From: JBOGOC01 sp050747525
GTDB lineage: Bacteria > Acidobacteriota > Polarisedimenticolia > JACPZX01 > DASXTC01
NCBI GenBank assembly: GCA_050747525.1
Contig: JBOGOC010000085.1
Location: 1 to 10,838, forward strand
DNA: 10,838 nt
Direction of reading: 5' to 3'
Below are positions 1 through 10,838 of this stretch, one piece after another. Made by a program: the position numbers and the translations under genes. How positions within the stretch are numbered: position 1 is the first letter of the stretch; each line of letters starts with the position of its first letter. The notes below the pieces were generated by a model. It saw only the letters and a list, made by a program, of their open reading frames with translations, was not told the DNA's origin and made no database searches.

Positions 1-48
1 CGGCCGGGCGGCGGCCCGGAGCGGGCAGACGCGCCGGGAGGATCTTCC

Positions 49-78
49 TTGACACCGGAGGCGCGGATTCTGGAGAAT
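49..78 (+). promoter_or_regulatory. Candidate sigma-70-type promoter
   Basis: A perfect TTGACA -35 box lies at 49-54, followed after 18 bases by GAGAAT at 73-78, which matches four of six positions of the TATAAT -10 consensus. If real, it would start transcription about 145 bases before the PKS ATG and could drive the whole run of genes. The -10 box is weak and a single hexamer match can occur by chance, so this is tentative. Confidence 0.3.
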
Positions 79-199
79 CGACACTTCCCGATCACGCAGC
101 TTCCGCGGGAACGGCCGCCCCGCAAACAACACGAGCCCGTCCGCGCCACGGGCACGCCCGCATGGACGCCCGGCGCCGACGGAACGGTGTCGATCCGCG

Positions 200-217
200 C
201 CGGGCGCCCGGATCCGG
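200..217. repeat. Overlapping palindromes before the PKS start
   Basis: CCGGGCGCCCGG at 200-211 is a perfect 12-bp palindrome. It overlaps a second perfect palindrome, CCGGATCCGG, at 208-217. The pair ends about six bases before the ribosome binding site of the PKS gene. It could be an operator, or could affect translation start through mRNA folding. Palindromes made of G and C are common in DNA of this composition, so function is unproven. Confidence 0.25.
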
Positions 218-222
218 AAGGA

Positions 223-231
223 AAGAGGTGA
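223..231 (+). promoter_or_regulatory. Ribosome binding site of the PKS gene
   Basis: AAGAGGTGA at 223-231 differs at one position from the ideal AGGAGGTGA and ends one base before the ATG at 233. The GAGG core is four bases from the start codon, which is slightly close but workable. It supports the ATG at 233 as the start of the PKS gene. Confidence 0.7.
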
Positions 232-232
232 C

Positions 233-4731
<4,499 letters not shown>

Positions 4732-4735
<4 letters not shown>

Positions 4736-6000
4736 GCGACCTGAGCGAGCGGCTGACCCACCTGAGCCCGGAGCAGCGCCGGCTGCTCGAGAAGCGGCTG
4801 CGCGAGCGTGGCATCGAGAACGCCGTGGCCCCGTCCGTCCGCGGCCCCGGCCAGGCGCCGGCCGCCACCGTGGAGGATCCGTCCGCCTGGCGCCTGCGCC
4901 CCGCATCCCGGCCCATGAAGTTCTCGCTCTACTTCTTCTCGGATGACGGCTCCACCACGTCGGGCGACAAGTACCGGCTCGTCCTGGAGAGCGCGCGCTT
5001 CGCCGACGAGCACGGGTTCGACGCGGTGTGGACCCCCGAGCGCCACTTCCAGGGGTTCGGCGGCCTCTATCCGAACCCTTCGGTTCTCGGAGCGGCTCTG
5101 GCCGCCGTCACGCGGCGCGTCGGCATACGCGCGGGGAGCGTCGCGCTTCCACTGCACAACCCGCTACGGGTGGCCGAGGAGTGGTCGGTCGTGGACAACC
5201 TTTCCGGCGGGCGCGTGGCGATCTCGTTCGCCTCCGGCTGGCACCCGGACGATTTCGTCCTCTACCCCACCCCCTACGCGGATCGCAAGGAAGCGATGTT
5301 CCGCGGGATCGAGACTATCCGCGACCTGTGGGCGGGCCGCGCCGTGAGCGTGCCGGGCCCGGACGGCCGCGAGCTGAGCCTGCGCACGCTGCCCCGCCCC
5401 ATCCAGCCCGAGCTGCCCGTGTGGCTGACCACGGCGGGCAATCCCGACACCTGGGCGCGCGCCGGGACGATCGGCGCCAACGTGCTTGCCGCCCTGGTCG
5501 GCTACACGCCCGATGACCTGCTTACCCTGATCGCGCGCTACCGGAGCGAGCGTGCGCGGGCCGGGCACGCGTCCCCGGGGCGCGTGACCCTGGTGGCCCA
5601 CGCGTACGTGGGAGAGCGCGACGACGAGGTGCGCGCGCTGGTGCGCCAGCCAATGACGCGCTACCTGCAGGGATATCTCGCCCAGTTCAAGTCGCTGGCC
5701 CTCGAAGAGACGGCGGACGCCGGGCGCGATGCGCGCGACGTCGCGGCGCTGGCCTTCGAGCACTACTACGGGACGAGCACGCTGCTGGGCACGCAGAACA
5801 AGTGCGCGGGGGTGCTCGACACCCTCGGCGCGTGCGGTGTGGACGAGGTGGCCTGCCTCGTGGACTTCGGGCTCCAGCCGGACCTGGTGCTGGGGGCGCT
5901 GCCGCGGCTGGCCGAGCTGCGGGACCACCACGCCCCTGACAAGGGACCGGAGGCGGCCCTCGCAGGTGACGCACGATCGCATTCAAAGCTTGATTCATAG
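4732..6000 (+). CDS. MupA-type FMN-dependent luciferase-like monooxygenase (LLM)
   Basis: This 422-residue protein belongs to the LLM flavoenzymes of natural-product clusters, which use reduced flavin and O2, probably on carrier-bound intermediates. The catalytic domain begins near residue 62 (MKFSLYFFS) and shows family hallmarks: DAVWTPERHFQGFGG, PLHNPLRVAEEWSVVDNLSGGR and the segment SGWHPDDFVLYP. About 60 residues precede it. Residues 1-28 form a charged helix with LSPEQRRLL that is closely shared with the N-terminus of the NRPS protein two genes downstream (20 of 28 positions identical by eye). This makes it a likely docking segment. I chose the TTG at 4732 because of the strong ribosome binding site and because it keeps this helix; a start at ATG 4915 would give a bare 361-residue LLM. 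The gene overlaps the PKS by 4 bp in another frame. The protein family is clear. The reaction (hydroxylation, or another oxidation of the PKS-bound chain) is inferred. A flavin reductase would be needed from elsewhere. Confidence 0.93.
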
Positions 6001-6010
6001 CTTGATTCAT
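5987..6010. repeat. Perfect 12-bp tandem repeat
   Basis: AGCTTGATTCAT occurs twice in direct succession, at 5987-5998 and 5999-6010. The TAG stop codon of the LLM gene (5998-6000) spans the junction. If one copy were removed, the frame would end at a TGA at the same codon, so the duplication leaves the protein unchanged. It lengthens the spacer before the next gene and sits in a locally A+T-rich patch. Replication slippage is the simplest explanation. Confidence 0.9.
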
Positions 6011-6011
6011 G

Positions 6012-6022
6012 AAGGAGGAGGG
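6012..6022 (+). promoter_or_regulatory. Ribosome binding site that sets the HDO start
   Basis: AAGGAGGAGGG at 6012-6022 is a very strong purine-rich Shine-Dalgarno. It is placed correctly for the ATG at 6027 (GGAGG at 6014-6018 gives eight bases of spacing). An earlier in-frame ATG at 6009 would put this site inside the coding sequence and has no good site of its own, so 6027 is preferred. Confidence 0.8.
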
Positions 6023-6026
6023 CTTC

Positions 6027-6716
6027 ATGCTTGGAAAGCGACTCGAACAGACACTCGCCACGCACCCGCTCCGAGAGCGGCTCGTCTCGCATGCATTCTT
6101 CGATCGGATCCCTCAGGCCGATCTGTCGCGCGGTGACGTCGCCACCTTTCTGGGCCAGTGGTGGCATCCGCTCCATTACTTTCCCACGTTCCTGTCCCGC
6201 CTCATTTCCGTGGCCCCCCGCGTGGAGGTGCGCACGGCGATCTCGTCCATCCTTCATCAGGAGCTGGGGGAAGGGGACCCGGCGCGCGCGCACGAGGTCA
6301 TCTACGTCCGCACGATGACGCCGCTCGGCTTCTCGCAGGCGGAAGTCTCGGGGGCGGCCCCCCTGCCCTCGACGGCCCGGCTGGTGGCCGCGTATGCGGA
6401 AGCCTCCTCCGAGGCGCTCACGGGGCTGGGGTTCCTGTACGGCACCGAGGTGGCCGACCTGGCGATGGTCTCCGGGATCGGCACGGCGGTCCGCCGCGTC
6501 ACCGGCGCCACGAAGCTGGCCTGGGTGGACATCCACGTCAAGCAGGAGCCCGAGCACGTGGCCCGCGCCAACGACACGCTGGGGCTCGATCTCAACGAGA
6601 ACGACGAGTCGCGACTGCTGCAGGGGGCCGAGCTGATGTGGCGCCACTGGATCGCGTTCTTCGACGAGCTCGAGCAGCGGATGTTCTCGGGCGTCGCGGC
6701 CACCGCGTCGTCGTAG
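6027..6716 (+). CDS. Haem-oxygenase-like diiron oxidase (HDO) family protein
   Basis: This 229-residue, mostly helical protein fits the iron-containing redox enzymes with a haem-oxygenase/TenA-like fold. Candidate metal ligands show the family's spacing: Glu79 and His89 (E-x9-H), Glu141, then His170, Glu174 and His177 (H-x3-E-x2-H). That is three His and three carboxylates, although the middle residue of the last motif is usually Asp. Known relatives use a dinuclear iron centre and O2 for different reactions: N-oxygenation (SznF, RohS), oxidative decarboxylation to an alkene (UndA) and C-C cleavage (BesC). The sequence alone does not say which applies. There is no signal peptide or membrane segment, and no LSPEQ-type docking helix, unlike its neighbours. 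It sits between the LLM and NRPS genes, 26 and 13 bases away, so it likely acts on a PKS/NRPS intermediate or prepares a building block. A PqqC/TenA-like function is less likely given the ligands. Confidence 0.85.
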   Translation: MLGKRLEQTLATHPLRERLVSHAFFDRIPQADLSRGDVATFLGQWWHPLHYFPTFLSRLISVAPRVEVRTAISSILHQELGEGDPARAHEVIYVRTMTPLGFSQAEVSGAAPLPSTARLVAAYAEASSEALTGLGFLYGTEVADLAMVSGIGTAVRRVTGATKLAWVDIHVKQEPEHVARANDTLGLDLNENDESRLLQGAELMWRHWIAFFDELEQRMFSGVAATASS

Positions 6717-6729
6717 AAGGGCGGAACGG

Positions 6730-9700
6730 ATGAAGGACCTGACGGAGCGGCTGGCCGCCCTCTCGCCCGAGCAGCGCGCCCTGCTGGACGCCCGCCTGCG
6801 GGCCAGGGGGATCAGCGCTCCCCGGCCCGTGGCGATCCGGCCGATCCCTGACCGCGGGAAGCTCCCGTGGTTCCCGACCTCGCTCGATCAGGAGCGCCTC
6901 TGGTTCGTCGATCAGATGGAGCCGGGCAATCCGGCCTACAACATCCACACCTCCACGCGCCTGCAAGGCCCGATGGACGCGGCGCTGATGCGCCGGGCGG
7001 TGAACGCCGCCATTGCGCGCCACGAAGTGCTGCGCACCACCATCCGCGCCGTGGACGGCAGGCCGGTGCAGGTGGTGGCGCCGTCGCTGGAGATCGACGT
7101 TCCCGTGCTGGACCTGAGCGGCCTCCCCGCGTCCGAGCGGGAGGCGGCCGGGCAGAGGGCCGCGGTGGAAGCGGCGGCGGTGCGCTTCGAGATGGATCGC
7201 GGGCCGCTCATCCGGGTCGGGCTGGTGCGGCTGGACCACGAGGACCACATCCTCACGATCTGCATGCAGCACGCCATCACCGATCGGTGGTCCTTCGACG
7301 TCTTCGAGGCGGAGATCACGCAGACCTACCTGGCGCTGCGCGACGGCCGCACGGTGGAGTTCCCTCCCCTGCCGATCCAGTTCGCCGACTTCGCCGCGTG
7401 GCAGCGCGAGGAGCTGTCCGGCGAGCGGCTCGAGAGCCATCTCCAGTACTGGCGATCCAGGCTGGCCGGCGCGCCCATGGTGCTCGAGATCCCCACCGAT
7501 CGTCCGCGACCGCCCGTGCAGACCTTCAACGGGGCCCGCGCCTACATCGTCTACCCCGAGGAGCTGCTGGGGGCGCTCAAGGAGCTGACCCAGCGCTCGG
7601 GGGCCACGATGTTCATGACGATGCTGGCCGCCCTTTCCGTGCTCTGCTGGAAGTACGCGCGGCAGCGGGATCTGGTCATCGGATCGGCGATCGCCGATCG
7701 CAACCGGCCGGAGACCGAGAACGTGCTGGGGTACTTCCTCAACATGCTGCTGCTGCGGGCGACGATCGACCCGGCCATGACCTTCCGGCAGCTGCTGCAT
7801 CAGGCGCGCGACACCGCCCTGGGAGCCTACGCCCACCAGGACGTCCCCTTCGCCACGTTGGTGTCGGAGCTGCGCCCGGCGCAGGACCCGAGCCGCAACC
7901 CTCTCATCCAGATGTCCTACATCTACCTCGACTTTCCCGTCATGATGAGCCCCGAGTCGGCCGGCTTCTCCGCCGGCTCGCTCGATGTGGACAACGGCGC
8001 CTCGCGGTTCGACATGACGCTGGCCTGCACCGAGCTGCCGGGGACCGGGATCCACAGCTACATCGAATACAACAGCGATCTGTACGACCGCTCCAAGGTC
8101 GAGCGGATGCTGCGGCACCTCGGGCGCATCCTCGAGGCCATGGCCGCCGATCCCGATCGGCCGCTGTCCGATCTGCAGCTGCTCGTCTCAGACGAGGCGC
8201 AGCGGCTGAGTGCGCCGCTCCCACCTCCACACCTGTCCCCGGGAGGGGGCCTTCTGCACGAGGGGATCGCGGCGGCGGCGAAGGCCGCCCCCGATGCGCC
8301 GGCGCTCGTGCTCGACGGAGTCACCGTGCCGCACGGGGAGCTGAACGAGGCCGCCTCGCGCGTCGCCGGGCGGCTCCGGTGCATGGGGATCGGGCCGGGA
8401 GACCTGGTGCCCGTGTGTGCCGCCCGCTCGCTCGAGCAGGTGGCGGCGCTTCTGGGAGTGCTGCAGGCGGGGGCGGCGTACGTGCCGCTCGACCCCGCGC
8501 TTCCGGCCGCCCGCCTGCGCGGCATGCTGGCCGGCACGGCGGCGCGCGTCGTGCTGGCGCAGCGAGGAACGGATGACCTGCTCGGTGAGGCCGCCGGGAC
8601 GACGCTTCTCGAGATCGAGGCCATTCTGCAGGAGTCGGGTCCGGTCGCCGGCGTGCCGGAAGGCGGGGCTCCTTCTCCCGACGACCTCGCCTACGTGATG
8701 TTCACCTCCGGATCGACGGGCTCTCCCAAGGGGGTCATGGTGCCGCACCGGGCCATCGCCAACCGGGTGGCCTGGGCGCAGGGACGGTTTCCGATCTCTC
8801 CAGGCGATCGCGTGCTGCACAACGCGTCGTTCGGCTTCGACATCGCGGCCTGGGAGCTGTTCGGCCCGCTGCGCGCGGGGGCCACCGTCGTCATGCCTCC
8901 GGAAGGAGAGCACAAGGACCCTGCCGCCCTGGTCCGCCTGCTGCGTGAGCAGCGCGTCACCATCGCTCATTTCGTCCCTTCGGTCCTGCGCGCGGTGCTC
9001 GAGGAGCCGGCCCTGGCCTCGTGCGAAACGCTGCGCACCGTCTTCTGCGGCGGCGAGGAGATGGACCGCGCGCTGCACGATCGGTTCTTCGATCGCCTGC
9101 CGGGCCGCACGCTGGCCCACTTCTACGGGCCCACCGAGGCGGCCATCAGCTGCCTGTGCCACGTGTGCTCGCCTCACGAAGGCCCGGGCCCGGTGCGGCT
9201 GGGGCGCCCCATAGACCACCTGCGCGTGGCGATTCTGGACGACACCCTGCAGCTGGTGCCGCCCGGAGTCCCGGGCGAGATCCACATCGGAGGCGAGGGG
9301 TTGGCTCGCGGGTACCTGGGGCGCCCCGATCTGACGGCCGATCGGTTCATCCCCGATCCGGGCGGAGGCGAGGGGAAGCGCCTCTACCGCACCGGGGATC
9401 GGGCCCGCTACCGCCCGGACGGGGCGTTGGAGTTCCTGGGACGTTTCGACCATCAGATCAAGCTGCGCGGCCACCGCATCGAGCCGGGAGAGATCGAGTC
9501 GGTGCTGGAGCGGGTGCCCGGGGTCTCACGAGCCCTCGCGGCCGTCCGGGGGGCCGGCGCGGGGCAGCGCCTGGTGGCCTACGTGGCGGCCAGCGGCGCT
9601 CCTCCGGACGAAGCCGAGATGCGCACCGCGCTGCGGCGGGCGCTCCCGGAGCCGATGATGCCTTCGGCCTTCGTCATGCTCGACACCTTTCCGCTGGGCC

Positions 9701-10077
9701 CCAACGGCAAGGTGGATCGCGCCGCGCTTCCTGAGCCGGGGGCTCCAACCCTCTCCTCTGCTTTCATCGCCCCCCGCACCCCGGCCGAGACCATCATCGC
9801 CGGCATCTGGTCGGAGCTGCTGCGCAGAGACCCGATCGGCGTGGAGACGAGCTTCTTCGATCTGGGAGGGGATTCGCTCCTGGCGACGCAGGTGGTCTCG
9901 CGCGTGAGGGGCGCGTTCGACGTGGACCTGCCCCTGCGCCGGTTCTTCGAGGGGGCGACCGTCGGCGCTCTGGCCGGCATCGTGGAGGAGCTGCTCGTCG
10001 CGCGGCTCGATTCCATGACGGACGACGAGGCGGCGCGCCGCCTCGAGATGGCTCCCGCAGCTCCGAGGGCGGAATGA
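6730..10077 (+). CDS. Non-ribosomal peptide synthetase module, C-A-PCP
   Basis: This 1115-residue protein adds one amino acid to the chain. It opens with a docking-type helix (LSPEQRALLDARL). A condensation domain follows (about 45-450), with SLDQERLWF and a C3 motif reading QHAITDR at 180-186 instead of HHxxxDG; the catalytic His181 and Asp185 are kept. The adenylation domain (about 500-1000) has all core motifs: FTSGSTGSPKG, YGPTE (799-803), YRTGD and GPNGKVDR with Lys994. Aligned by eye to GrsA and EntF, its specificity code is D704-I-W708-H747-F772-G774-F798-I806-S807-K994. D-x-W-H recalls serine codes, but the rest does not fit a code I know, so a small polar or unusual residue is possible. 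The PCP has Ser1049 in GGDSLL. A helical tail (about 1085-1107) follows. There is no epimerase, methyltransferase or thioesterase domain. GAAGG at 6716-6720 lies nine bases before the ATG. It probably accepts the chain from the PKS, directly or after oxidation. Confidence 0.97.
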   Translation: MKDLTERLAALSPEQRALLDARLRARGISAPRPVAIRPIPDRGKLPWFPTSLDQERLWFVDQMEPGNPAYNIHTSTRLQGPMDAALMRRAVNAAIARHEVLRTTIRAVDGRPVQVVAPSLEIDVPVLDLSGLPASEREAAGQRAAVEAAAVRFEMDRGPLIRVGLVRLDHEDHILTICMQHAITDRWSFDVFEAEITQTYLALRDGRTVEFPPLPIQFADFAAWQREELSGERLESHLQYWRSRLAGAPMVLEIPTDRPRPPVQTFNGARAYIVYPEELLGALKELTQRSGATMFMTMLAALSVLCWKYARQRDLVIGSAIADRNRPETENVLGYFLNMLLLRATIDPAMTFRQLLHQARDTALGAYAHQDVPFATLVSELRPAQDPSRNPLIQMSYIYLDFPVMMSPESAGFSAGSLDVDNGASRFDMTLACTELPGTGIHSYIEYNSDLYDRSKVERMLRHLGRILEAMAADPDRPLSDLQLLVSDEAQRLSAPLPPPHLSPGGGLLHEGIAAAAKAAPDAPALVLDGVTVPHGELNEAASRVAGRLRCMGIGPGDLVPVCAARSLEQVAALLGVLQAGAAYVPLDPALPAARLRGMLAGTAARVVLAQRGTDDLLGEAAGTTLLEIEAILQESGPVAGVPEGGAPSPDDLAYVMFTSGSTGSPKGVMVPHRAIANRVAWAQGRFPISPGDRVLHNASFGFDIAAWELFGPLRAGATVVMPPEGEHKDPAALVRLLREQRVTIAHFVPSVLRAVLEEPALASCETLRTVFCGGEEMDRALHDRFFDRLPGRTLAHFYGPTEAAISCLCHVCSPHEGPGPVRLGRPIDHLRVAILDDTLQLVPPGVPGEIHIGGEGLARGYLGRPDLTADRFIPDPGGGEGKRLYRTGDRARYRPDGALEFLGRFDHQIKLRGHRIEPGEIESVLERVPGVSRALAAVRGAGAGQRLVAYVAASGAPPDEAEMRTALRRALPEPMMPSAFVMLDTFPLGPNGKVDRAALPEPGAPTLSSAFIAPRTPAETIIAGIWSELLRRDPIGVETSFFDLGGDSLLATQVVSRVRGAFDVDLPLRRFFEGATVGALAGIVEELLVARLDSMTDDEAARRLEMAPAAPRAE

Positions 10078-10084
10078 GCCGCCG

Positions 10085-10838
10085 ATGAGCACCCGGGCGG
10101 CCGACCGCGCGGCGCTGTCAGCCGGCAAGCGGGCCCTACTGGAAAAGATGATGGCGGGCAAGGTGCCCGCGAGCCGCCCCTCCGGCATTCCGCGCCGGGT
10201 TGACCAGGGCCCCGCGCCGCTGTCGTTCGCCCAGCAGCGCCTCTGGTTCATCCATCAGATCGATCCTTCCAGCCCCGCGTACAACGTCCCCTGCGCCCTG
10301 CGCCTGTGGGGCGCGCTCGACCGCCCGCGTCTCGAGCGCTGCCTCGACGAACTGCTGCGCCGGCATGACAGCCTGCGGACTAGCTTCGAGACGTGGTCCG
10401 AGGGGCCGGTGCAGATCGTCGAGGCGGATGCCCGTCTCGATCTGACCTGGACCGACCTTAAGCCGCTCGACCCCGAGGCGCGCGAGGCCGAGGTGCGACG
10501 GCTGGCCGCCGCCGAGGCAGCGCTGCCGTTCGATCTGACCCGCGCCCCGCTCATGCGCGTGCGCGTGCACCGGCTGGCTCCCGACGACCACCTGTTCCTG
10601 CTCACCCTCCACCACATCGTGTCGGACGGCTGGTCCATGGGGGTGCTGGTGCGGGAGATCGCCACCCTCTACGAGGCGTTCGGCGCGGGGGGCCCCTCGC
10701 CCCTGCCTTCCCTGCCGATCCAGTACGCGGACTTCGCCGTCTGGCAGAGGGACCGGCTTCAGGGGGAACGGCTCGAGAGGGAGCTGGCGTACTGGAAGGA
10801 GCGGCTGACGCCTCTTCCGGCGGCCCTGGAGCTTCCGG
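10085..10838 (+). CDS. NRPS, N-terminal condensation domain (cut by window end)
   Basis: The reading frame is open from ATG 10085 to the window edge, giving 251 residues. It starts with a short helix (ALSAGKRALLEKMM) that resembles the docking segments on the previous NRPS and the LLM. A condensation domain follows: LSFAQQRLWF near residue 47, and a fully canonical C3 motif, HHIVSDGWS, with His176, His177 and Asp181. ADFAVWQR and YWKERL are also typical of C domains. It should join the chain from the preceding PCP to its own amino acid, but its A domain and what follows lie outside the window. The start is seven bases after the previous stop. The ribosome binding site is weak, so translational coupling is likely. 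An ATG at 10074 is rejected because it meets a stop after four codons. Confidence 0.95.
   Translation, partial: MSTRAADRAALSAGKRALLEKMMAGKVPASRPSGIPRRVDQGPAPLSFAQQRLWFIHQIDPSSPAYNVPCALRLWGALDRPRLERCLDELLRRHDSLRTSFETWSEGPVQIVEADARLDLTWTDLKPLDPEAREAEVRRLAAAEAALPFDLTRAPLMRVRVHRLAPDDHLFLLTLHHIVSDGWSMGVLVREIATLYEAFGAGGPSPLPSLPIQYADFAVWQRDRLQGERLERELAYWKERLTPLPAALELP

Larger units (their letters stand above)
1..232. other. Leader region without a recognised gene
   Basis: This stretch upstream of the PKS gene holds no protein I recognise. One + frame is open from the window edge to a TGA at 229-231, one base before the PKS ATG. It could be the tail of an upstream operon gene, because the genes downstream are packed just as closely. 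Its translation is rich in Pro and Arg, matches no domain I know, and its third-position G+C (about 78% by hand count) looks lower than in the real genes. I therefore do not call it a gene. The region holds a short GC hairpin at 4-19 (6-bp stem, 4-base loop, no T-run after it), a candidate promoter and a palindrome cluster just before the ribosome binding site. It is less GC-rich around 60-150 than the coding DNA, which would fit an intergenic region. Confidence 0.5.

Noticed and set aside
4..19. Possible terminator hairpin of an upstream gene
   Set aside because: The stem is only six bp, is not followed by T residues, and such G/C hairpins are expected by chance here.
49..231. A 60-residue + frame starting at TTG
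   Set aside because: It has no ribosome binding site and no known domain, and its TTG is part of a better explained TTGACA -35 box. It could only be real as the tail of an upstream gene.
6009..6026. Earlier ATG for the HDO gene at 6009
   Set aside because: It would place the strong ribosome binding site at 6012-6022 inside the coding sequence and has no good site of its own.
6592..8118. Long open frames on the - strand, here and at 317-1564, 3740-4906, 5164-5982 and 8188-9474
   Set aside because: They lie opposite clear PKS, LLM and NRPS domains, show no known motifs and are rich in Arg, Gly and Ala, as expected for shadows in GC-rich DNA.

Overview
The window is a stretch of a modular PKS–NRPS biosynthetic cluster. 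All real genes lie on the + strand, tightly packed, and probably form one operon. The DNA is very GC-rich (about 70% by eye) with strong G/C at third codon positions. The mix of a cis-AT PKS, single-module NRPS proteins and short helical protein-end docking segments is of the kind seen in myxobacteria and other high-GC Gram-negative producers. Nothing in the window fixes the taxon.

Layout: (1) Positions 1-232 hold no recognisable gene. They contain a candidate promoter and two short palindromic elements. (2) 233-4735 encodes a one-module type I PKS, KS-AT-KR-ACP, with an AT of malonyl-CoA type. Its KR looks degenerate at three separate functional sites. (3) 4732-6000 overlaps the PKS stop by 4 bp and encodes a MupA-type, FMN-dependent luciferase-like monooxygenase (LLM). 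It carries the kind of N-terminal helix normally found on NRPS proteins. (4) 6027-6716 encodes a haem-oxygenase-like diiron oxidase (HDO) with a nearly complete 3-His/3-carboxylate ligand set. (5) 6730-10077 encodes an NRPS module C-A-PCP with an unusual condensation motif (QHxxxDR) and a Ser-like but non-standard specificity code. (6) 10085 to the window end is the start of another NRPS protein, with a canonical C domain cut off by the window.

Working model (inference): an upstream carrier protein feeds the PKS, which adds one malonyl unit and may leave the beta-keto group unreduced. The chain can then meet two oxidative enzymes before the C-A-PCP protein adds an amino acid and passes it to the next NRPS. 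The LLM shares its N-terminal helix with that NRPS protein, so both may dock on the same PKS tail. The tailoring pair at the PKS/NRPS junction, combined with a suspect KR, is the most interesting part. No thioesterase, transporter, regulator, RNA gene, CRISPR array or mobile element was seen, so the cluster extends beyond both ends of the window.
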